Shown here: in pieces, positions 58,295-64,000 of the stretch
How the letters are laid out: every line of letters begins with the position of its first letter
Numbering within the stretch: the first letter of the stretch is position 1
Assembly: GCA_016124205.1 (NCBI GenBank)
Contig: WGOD01000003.1
Span: 342,263 to 406,262 of the forward strand
Direction: 5' to 3'
Length of the DNA stretch: 64,000 nucleotides
Source of the DNA: Alphaproteobacteria bacterium
GTDB taxonomy: Bacteria; Pseudomonadota; Alphaproteobacteria; Caulobacterales; Maricaulaceae
The notes under the pieces: generated by a model
What the model saw: only the letters and a program-made list of their open reading frames with translations
What the model was told of the DNA's origin: nothing
Database searches by the model: none
Made by a program: the position numbers and the translations under genes

Positions 58295-59332
58295 CTATCG
58301 GGCGGGACCTACCCCGTCACAGACCTCCACTTCGCGCGTTTCACGGGTTTCCAAGCTGCATACGGCGGCGCCTTCCAGCGAGCAGCTCCAACCGCTCGCG
58401 TTGTCACGGCAATCCGCCACTTCCGTCTCGAGAGACGTGCCGACTTCGCGAAACAGGTCCGACTGGGCCAAACCCGAGCAAAGTTGACGCGCCTGCCGCA
58501 GGGCTTGTGCCGCGACCTCGTCGCGCGCGGCGCCTTCAGTTGGCCGTCCCGTCTGCAGGGTGGGCTCATACAGGGGCAGCCGGCGTTCCACCTCTGTCCA
58601 ATGAGTGACCGTCTCGGTCCGCCGGGCCGAAAGGAGGCGGTCGGCCTCGAACTGCAATACGCCGCCGCGGCCGGATTCGATAAAGGCGCGCAATCCGTCG
58701 CAACCTTCCGCTCTCGCCTGTTCAAAGGCCAGTTCGTCTTCCGCGCTGGGCACGCCTCCGATCGAGACGATGGCGCAAAAATCCCGTACCGGCCCATGGC
58801 AGATCGCGTTCTGGGCACCGAACAGGTTAAAGACAAAACCGAGCAGCGCCGCGGCGATAACCACCGCCCCGCCGCCCAGAATGCGTCGGCGTGCGCGCAC
58901 GCGGGGCGCCTGAGGTTGCGGGATTGGGTCGCCGTCTACCAGCGCCCTGACAGCAAGGACGACGTCACGGAAGCGCGGATCCTGTCGATTGCCGCGCCAG
59001 CCCACAAGATCAAGCGCCTGACGCTGGCCGAAGCCCAAAGGCGGATCGACCTTGTCGACGCGCACAGGCAGGAGTGTTCCGCGGGACTTCGCGACCGCTG
59101 CTTCATCCTGAACGAATTCGCCGGCGCCGGAAATCGAGGCGCTGGACCACACCACGATCACGCAGGCTGCTGAGGTCAGGCGTTGATGGATCGTGTCGCG
59201 CCAGCCGCTGGCTCCTTCGATATCCCGGTCCCACCACACCACGAGGCCTTCCGCCTCGAGGCCAGACACCATCTTGGCGACGACCGCCTCGTCCTCGCGC
59301 TTGTAGCTTATGAAGACATCTGCGTGTGTCAT
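58295..59332 (-). CDS. TIR-domain protein with one membrane helix and Cys-rich outer domain
   Basis: The 345-residue protein has an N-terminal TIR domain (residues about 4-135): DVFISYKREDEAVVAKMVSG, VVWWDRDIEGASGW, and ACVIVVWSSASISGAGEFV. A single membrane helix is at about 151-170 (ILGGGAVVIAAALLGFVFNL). The C-terminal half carries eight Cys, which suggests disulphides and a periplasmic side. The catalytic Glu used by NAD-cleaving TIRs is not found after Trp44 (WRDTI). TIR proteins act in defence as NADases or cyclic-nucleotide makers, or as adaptors. Its ATG overlaps the TPR gene stop by 4 bases. Confidence 0.85.
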   Translation of the reverse strand: MTHADVFISYKREDEAVVAKMVSGLEAEGLVVWWDRDIEGASGWRDTIHQRLTSAACVIVVWSSASISGAGEFVQDEAAVAKSRGTLLPVRVDKVDPPLGFGQRQALDLVGWRGNRQDPRFRDVVLAVRALVDGDPIPQPQAPRVRARRRILGGGAVVIAAALLGFVFNLFGAQNAICHGPVRDFCAIVSIGGVPSAEDELAFEQARAEGCDGLRAFIESGRGGVLQFEADRLLSARRTETVTHWTEVERRLPLYEPTLQTGRPTEGAARDEVAAQALRQARQLCSGLAQSDLFREVGTSLETEVADCRDNASGWSCSLEGAAVCSLETRETREVEVCDGVGPAR

Positions 59333-61503
59333 GGCGCGCTCTCCGCTTCCTCGGTTCGAGCGAGATCCCTTGCTTGGTCGAGCAAATCCTGATCGCGCGC
59401 GCTCATCAGGCCATGATGATCCATCTGTTCGTACACATCGACAACGTCGGACCAGCCCACCGGATGATCCGGAATCGGGGCCAGCCTCGCCAGGCTGCGA
59501 GCGAGACCGCGAAGGCTTTCCGCAGACGCTTCATCCGCCTCGGCAATGCCTCGGTAGAGGGCCAAGCTTTGTTCGTATGCGGTAACCGCCTCAGTGAGAT
59601 TGTCCTGTGCCAAGCGAACATCGCCGATGCCGGCCAACACAGCGGCGAGACCCTGCTGGTCGAGCGCCGAACTTTCATCGGCCTCGACGAGCCGGCGGCG
59701 AACGGCCAGGCTTTCCTCATAGGCATTGCTCGCGTCGGCGAGATTTCCCAGTTCAAGGTGAACTGCGCCCACACGGAACAGGCTTACCGCGAGATCGCGC
59801 TGGGTCCGGGCAAAGCTCTCATCGGCGTCGGCGAGCTGGCGGCTGATGACGAGGCTCTGTTCGTAGGCGGCGAGCGCGCCTGCGAAGTCGCCCTGTTCAT
59901 AGCGAACATCGCCGATCCTGATCAGGTTGGAATTGATGTCGCGCTGAACTTCGACCGAGCCTTCATCGCCTTCGGCAAGCCGCTGTCGGATTGCCAAGCC
60001 CTCGTCATAGACCGAGAGAGCACCCGCAAGATCACCTTGATACAATCGGACGTCGCCGACCCTGTCCAAGCTGTAGGCGTGGTCGCGCTGGGCCAGCGCC
60101 GAGCTCTCGTCGGCGTCGGCGAGCCCTTCGCTGATGGCCATCATTTCCTCGTAGGCAATCAACGCTTCCACGAGATTGCCCTGTCGGGTGCGAACGTCTC
60201 CAATCTTGCTCAGGCTGACGTAAATATCGCGAAGCGCCCAGGCGGAACTCCCATCGGCTTCGGCGAGGCGGCGGCGGATGGCCAGCCCCTGCTCGTAAGC
60301 GCTGAGCGCCTCCGACAGATTGCCCTGTTCAAGGCGGACGTTGCCGATCCTGTTCAAGGTGTAGGTGATGTCGCGCAGCGCACTGGCGGAGCTTGGATTG
60401 GCTTCGGACAGACGCCGGGATATCTCCAGACTTTCCTCATAATGGCTGAGCGCGCCTCCGAGATTGCCCTGATCGAGAAGGATGTTGCCGACGAGATAAA
60501 GGCTGGTGTTGATATCCAGTTGGAAGTCGATCGAGCTTTCATCCAGGCTGGCAAGTCTTCTGGAAATCTCCAGACTCTCCTGAAAGGCGGCAAGCGCGCC
60601 GACCAGATCGCCGAGATCGCGTCTGGCATTACCGACGTCGCGCAGGCTGGCGGTTAGATCGGCCTGTGCGAGTTCAGAATCCGGGTCGTCCTCGGCAAGC
60701 CGCCGGCTGATCGCCAGGCTTTGCTCCAATATGCTGAGCGCCCCAGTTATATCCCCCTGAATCCGGGCGATCTCACCGATCTGGTTCATGCTGACAGACC
60801 GCGCCCGGTCATCAGAAGCCACTTCCAGCGACTGCGCTGCGGCATCGGCTGCGTCCTCAAGCCGCCCGGCGCTATCGTAAAGATTGGAGAGCTCGATCCA
60901 GTCCGAATGTTGAGTCGGGTCGAGGGCGACAACCGCCTCGAACCTCGCGATCACATCCCCTGTCGTCACATCACCCTGATCACGAGCGTCCAGGGCGAGG
61001 TTGGCAATGCCGCGGCGATCAGTTGCCTCGGCGATCGCTGCGGCGGTCTCACGTGCCCGCGCGCGTGCCTCGGCGAGGTCGTCAAGGATCGATAGGGCGC
61101 CCAAGCGGTCGCCAGCGTTGTAGCGTGCAAGCGCCGTGGCGCCTTCGGGTGTGGAGGCAATGTCTTCGACGGCTTCGCGGAACACGGCAATCTCGCGGGC
61201 GTATTGCCGGTCCCGGAGAGCGAGCTCGGCGACGACCTCATCGCGGGCTCTTGTCAACGCTTCCATACGTGCCTCGATGCCATCGGCCGCGGCCACCTCC
61301 GCCTCGAGCGCTTCGACATGCTCCTGCAACGCGCGGATCCGCTGATCCGCTTCTCGCTGCGCGGCCGCCTGGGTCGCTGCCGCGTAATACATCGCGGCGC
61401 TTACCTCTGCGCGAGCTTGCGTATCAAGATCTACACCGGGAGATTGTGCGAATGCGCGAGTAATGGACAAGCATACGAAGAAAGCCGAGAGCAAGATCCG
61501 CAA
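59329..61503 (-). CDS. Secreted TPR protein with nine ~50-residue repeats
   Basis: The 724-residue protein starts with a Sec signal (ILLSAFFVCLSITRAFA then QSP). A coiled coil at about 30-110 (ALQEHVEALEAEVAAADGIE) is followed by nine repeats of about 50 residues from near residue 245, each with a G-x-[IV]-x-x-x-Q-G-[ND]-x-x-x-A-L-x-x-Y-E-x-x-L core and R-R-L-A-E/D-D. The start TTG at 61503 is preferred because GGAGGT lies 6 bases upstream; a GTG at 61536 would add an unlikely extension to the signal. It lies between the TrkA/RyR gene (74 bases upstream) and the TIR gene (4-base overlap). It may be a periplasmic scaffold. Confidence 0.85.
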   Translation of the reverse strand: MRILLSAFFVCLSITRAFAQSPGVDLDTQARAEVSAAMYYAAATQAAAQREADQRIRALQEHVEALEAEVAAADGIEARMEALTRARDEVVAELALRDRQYAREIAVFREAVEDIASTPEGATALARYNAGDRLGALSILDDLAEARARARETAAAIAEATDRRGIANLALDARDQGDVTTGDVIARFEAVVALDPTQHSDWIELSNLYDSAGRLEDAADAAAQSLEVASDDRARSVSMNQIGEIARIQGDITGALSILEQSLAISRRLAEDDPDSELAQADLTASLRDVGNARRDLGDLVGALAAFQESLEISRRLASLDESSIDFQLDINTSLYLVGNILLDQGNLGGALSHYEESLEISRRLSEANPSSASALRDITYTLNRIGNVRLEQGNLSEALSAYEQGLAIRRRLAEADGSSAWALRDIYVSLSKIGDVRTRQGNLVEALIAYEEMMAISEGLADADESSALAQRDHAYSLDRVGDVRLYQGDLAGALSVYDEGLAIRQRLAEGDEGSVEVQRDINSNLIRIGDVRYEQGDFAGALAAYEQSLVISRQLADADESFARTQRDLAVSLFRVGAVHLELGNLADASNAYEESLAVRRRLVEADESSALDQQGLAAVLAGIGDVRLAQDNLTEAVTAYEQSLALYRGIAEADEASAESLRGLARSLARLAPIPDHPVGWSDVVDVYEQMDHHGLMSARDQDLLDQARDLARTEEAESAP

Positions 61504-61577
61504 TTCTTTACCTCCAACGAAAGCCGAACTGGGCACACCGAGATCTAAGCTATCATTCGGCGGGTAAAGATTGAAAG

Positions 61578-63464
61578 CTAAACAACGCTACAATTCCCGA
61601 TCTCATCCAGATCTATGCCTGCTGCTTTCAGGGCTTCGCGATCTTCGCCCCGTTCGGGAGGGGGAGTGGAAAATCGCGCGCTGCGCATGATGCCGTCCTT
61701 GCTTGTCCTCACCCAATCGGCCAGTCGGGCAACGAGCCGGATATCGTAAGCGGCAATGTCGGGCGGAAGCTCGTCAAAGGAGACGAGGTTGGGGTGGGTC
61801 CGTTTGAGATCGTCGCGGGTTGGGCCGTAGCGCCATCCGTCAACGAGGCGATCAGCATTCCAGCGTTCATGCTCAAGGCGGGCAATGTTCATGAATTCGG
61901 TTGCGTTGCGGAACAGCGTCTCTCCCGTGGCCACAACAGGACGAGTGGTTGCGATCGGCCGATTGCGTATGAGCGGGCTGATGTCGAAGCCGAGGCTGGC
62001 AAGTTTCGCGTGCGTGTGAGCGACGGCTCGCCGATTGGAGTTTCGGAAGCGCTCCTGGAGCCGGGGCCATGGCACCGAGGCCTCTCCGGCGGCTTCGAAT
62101 TTGAGGTAAGTCTCGTGCACCTCCCGAGCAAGCTGGTCCGGTTCCCGGTCCAAAAGACCGCCCGCAGAATTTATTTCTGACCACGATCCGAACGCGGCAA
62201 GCTCGCACGGCTGAAAGTCTGCCCCCCCGGGACGTACGGGCAGGCCCGCGCCATCGCGAGCCGCGATGAAAATCGGTGCCTCAAACAATCCCTGGCGCCG
62301 GGCTTGCTCCTGCAGGGCCAACGCGACCGCCAGAGGGGGCGCTTGCTCGCCCGTGGTTACATAGGCTGCATTCAACGGAGCCCGTTCAAGCCGCTCCACA
62401 AGACGGGCGCATGCCGCTTCATCGACCGCTGCAGCGTCGCATTCGATGAAAGAAATATCATAGTGATCCGCGAGACCGGGATAGCGCAGGGCAAATATCT
62501 TGCTCTTTCTCGGGGCTTGCAGGTCGAGCACCGTGATCATCGGTCGATCGAGAAATGAAACCAGGTTCGTGTGCAGCAAGTCACGCACGAGCGCCTCGCC
62601 CAGCCCTCCAAAGCCGGCAATCAGAATGTGTACCCGGCCATGGCCGGCACGTTCCGCGAGGAGGTAGGCGGGGTGGCGGTGCAATACCGCCCGTGCCGAG
62701 GCGGAATGCTCGGATACCGTGATGAGCAGGTCGCCTTGCTCGCCAGCCTCGCCCTTATGCTCGATGGCATGATGCACATGTTCGGCGAGCCACGGATCGC
62801 GAACTATCGCAAAAGTGGGAGTCCCCGGGCGTTGGCGGGCGGCCTCCAAGGCTGTCTCGATCGTGGCGGCCTCGCTGGATTCGGATATCACGATCCTGTC
62901 TGCCCAGCGCAGGCTGTTGAGGGTCAATCTCGCGTTCAACCGGGCGTTTCGCGGAAGTGTGAGCACGCCGTCCCACTTATGCTCGGCCTCGTGGGCGTGA
63001 TGGGTGACGGCGCGCTTGCGAATTGTCGCCCAGTCTTCGGCAAACTTCCGGGCAATCAGGCTGTCACCGAAAACCACGGCATGACCGGCCCGCATGATCG
63101 CCTGAACCCGGATCAGGGGCTCCCTGAATACCGTCAGTGCGGCTTTCAGTATCGCACCGAGCGCCACAAACGCCCCGGTCCAGCGGGCGATATGAAGTTG
63201 GGACTGAAGGGCTGTCGACGTACCGTCTGCTTCCGCAATGCCAAGGGCCTGCAGTCCTATTCCCGCGTACTCATCTCCAAACACGAAGGCCCTGAGCGAA
63301 AGGTAGGCTGCTTGCGACAGGCGTTCCCAGCCCGTCATCGAATCCGGCAAAAGGGCATTCCAAGCCGAAAAGGCCAGCGCGAACGTAACGATCGTCCCTA
63401 TGAGAAGCGCGATGCCGATCGAGTGATTACGGATGGTAATTATGAACCGGCGTAGAGCCATCAT
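61578..63464 (-). CDS. Membrane TrkA-N/RCK protein with C-terminal RyR domain
   Basis: The 628-residue protein has three parts. The first 120 residues hold two or three membrane helices (IGIALLIGTIVTFALAFSAW and FVALGAILKAALTVF). The middle has two RCK-like Rossmann halves: a degenerate one (AVVFGDSLIARKFAEDW) and one with intact GFGGLG (ILIAGFGGLGEALVRDLL). The C-terminal RyR-type domain has RLEHERWNADRLVDGWRYGP and THPNLVSFDELPPDIAAYDI. RyR domains in bacteria are found with nucleotide-signalling and defence genes. It may be a channel-like effector or sensor gated by nucleotides. It is first in the three-gene transcript. Confidence 0.82.
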   Translation of the reverse strand: MMALRRFIITIRNHSIGIALLIGTIVTFALAFSAWNALLPDSMTGWERLSQAAYLSLRAFVFGDEYAGIGLQALGIAEADGTSTALQSQLHIARWTGAFVALGAILKAALTVFREPLIRVQAIMRAGHAVVFGDSLIARKFAEDWATIRKRAVTHHAHEAEHKWDGVLTLPRNARLNARLTLNSLRWADRIVISESSEAATIETALEAARQRPGTPTFAIVRDPWLAEHVHHAIEHKGEAGEQGDLLITVSEHSASARAVLHRHPAYLLAERAGHGRVHILIAGFGGLGEALVRDLLHTNLVSFLDRPMITVLDLQAPRKSKIFALRYPGLADHYDISFIECDAAAVDEAACARLVERLERAPLNAAYVTTGEQAPPLAVALALQEQARRQGLFEAPIFIAARDGAGLPVRPGGADFQPCELAAFGSWSEINSAGGLLDREPDQLAREVHETYLKFEAAGEASVPWPRLQERFRNSNRRAVAHTHAKLASLGFDISPLIRNRPIATTRPVVATGETLFRNATEFMNIARLEHERWNADRLVDGWRYGPTRDDLKRTHPNLVSFDELPPDIAAYDIRLVARLADWVRTSKDGIMRSARFSTPPPERGEDREALKAAGIDLDEIGNCSVV

Positions 63465-63860
63465 CCTGCCTCATGGGGACAAAACTTGTCGGACTGCGTG
63501 GCGCAGCCCGTGCGCGAAACCATAACGCCGACTTCAGCCATCACTAGCGTTTTGCATTTTGGGGGGCGTTTCGAGGCTATGCGCTCCGACATCCATTCAT
63601 TGGCAAGGACGTGCTGCTTGCGGCCAGCTGACACACTCCGGTGATTGCGTGGCCTGCCGTCCAGTTCGGCCCGAGGCACTTCGGGAATCGCATTGAGGCG
63701 CATTCCTCGCATCAGTCGTTCGACACTCCCTGCATTCGTAACCTGATCGAGCGCGCCGCAGGGCTTGCCATACGCGCAAGCGGACGCTATCCCGCGCCAT
63801 CAAAATCCGGACGCTTTCCCGCGTCCTCCCGTTATTGCCTTACGATGAGGACATTGCACG
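63465..63860. other. Region between TrkA/RyR gene and tuf
   Basis: These 396 bases hold no convincing gene; the short frames seen have no ribosome site or domain. They should contain the leftward promoter of the cassette and the rightward tuf promoter. I see no clear -35/-10 pair, and I found no copy of the tRNA-Gly end. Confidence 0.6.
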
Positions 63861-64000
63861 ATGGGCAAGGAGAAGTTTGAGCGCACGAAGCCGCACGCGA
63901 ACGTCGGCACGATTGGTCACGTTGACCACGGCAAGACGACGCTGACGGCTGCGATCACGAAGCAGTTCGGCGAGTTCCGGGCTTACGACCAGATTGACGC
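63861..64000 (+). CDS. tuf: Elongation factor Tu, 5' end only
   Basis: The first 46 codons are present and run off the right edge. [19 protein letters not shown] is followed by GHVDHGKTT, the P loop of EF-Tu, and [20 protein letters not shown]. It delivers aminoacyl-tRNA to the ribosome. The usual alphaproteobacterial neighbour is tRNA-Gly, from which it is here separated by the TIR/TPR/RyR cassette. Confidence 0.96.
   Translation, partial: MGKEKFERTKPHANVGTIGHVDHGKTTLTAAITKQFGEFRAYDQID

Noticed and set aside
59326..60657. 443-codon plus-strand frame opposite the TPR gene
   Set aside because: Its repetition mirrors the TPR repeats on the other strand; no start signal or domain of its own.
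63461..63712. 83-codon minus-strand frame upstream of the TrkA/RyR gene
   Set aside because: No ribosome site, no domain, unusual composition; probably chance.

Overview
The window is high-GC alphaproteobacterial DNA, probably Caulobacterales/Maricaulales-like. The evidence is two DUF2336 genes, a tRNA-His 3' half with discriminator A73, the order rlmB / tRNA-Tyr / tRNA-Gly / tuf, and the general style of the housekeeping genes. The genus cannot be fixed from sequence reading alone. It divides into a prophage (left edge to about 27.7 kb), host chromosome (27.7-58.2 kb) interrupted by a small tRNA-Thr island (44.07-45.4 kb), and a three-gene accessory cassette (58.3-63.5 kb) lying between tRNA-Gly and the first codons of EF-Tu at the right edge.

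Prophage (about 1-27718, + strand). It is a siphovirus-type morphogenesis region in canonical order: terminase subunits, portal, HK97-type protease and capsid, connectors, tail terminator, tail tube, frameshifted tail chaperones, tape measure, distal tail/hub proteins, a J-like tip protein, a duplicated fibre, a PAS-plus-membrane protein and an endolysin. The endolysin is cut off where the sequence becomes the 3' half of a tRNA-His gene, taken as the right att site. The integrase and left end lie outside the window. Strong hairpin terminators follow the capsid, tail-tube and several neighbouring genes.

The most unusual prophage region is 12.8-16.0 kb, inserted between tail chaperone and tape measure. 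On the minus strand it has a ribbon-helix-helix regulator, a two-helix membrane protein and a zinc-ribbon protein. On the plus strand a tightly overlapping operon encodes two consecutive S24/LexA-fold proteins that both lack the Ser-Lys dyad, a protein resembling Cas7-type RAMP proteins, and a conserved phage protein of unknown function. The operon ends in a 114-bp array of 5-bp units (G-[G/T]-[C/T]-N-N) followed by a terminator.

Host region. After a small HTH protein come SRAP/YedK, a DUF6491 protein, a glycine-oxidase-like enzyme, a lytic transglycosylase, a signalling patch (DUF2336, phosphotransfer protein, CheY-like receiver, NAD kinase, second DUF2336), EgtB, a class II aldolase, an outer-membrane-type protein, an RND efflux pair, a lipoprotein cytochrome c and a PAP2 phosphatase. 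A 1.3-kb island with a HicA/HicB-type pair is bounded by a 45-bp duplication of the tRNA-Thr 3' half. Then follow metG, an ABC exporter, a secreted M20 hydrolase, RidA, a secreted dimer-type avidin, a DUF819 transporter, small secreted proteins, a sodium/solute symporter, an IDGSGD-repeat protein and rlmB with tRNA-Tyr and tRNA-Gly.

Right-hand cassette (minus strand): a membrane TrkA-N/RyR-domain protein, a secreted nine-repeat TPR protein and a TIR-domain protein with one membrane helix and a Cys-rich outer part. The gene arrangement suggests one unit that senses at the envelope and signals or executes in the cytoplasm, plausibly a conflict/defence system.
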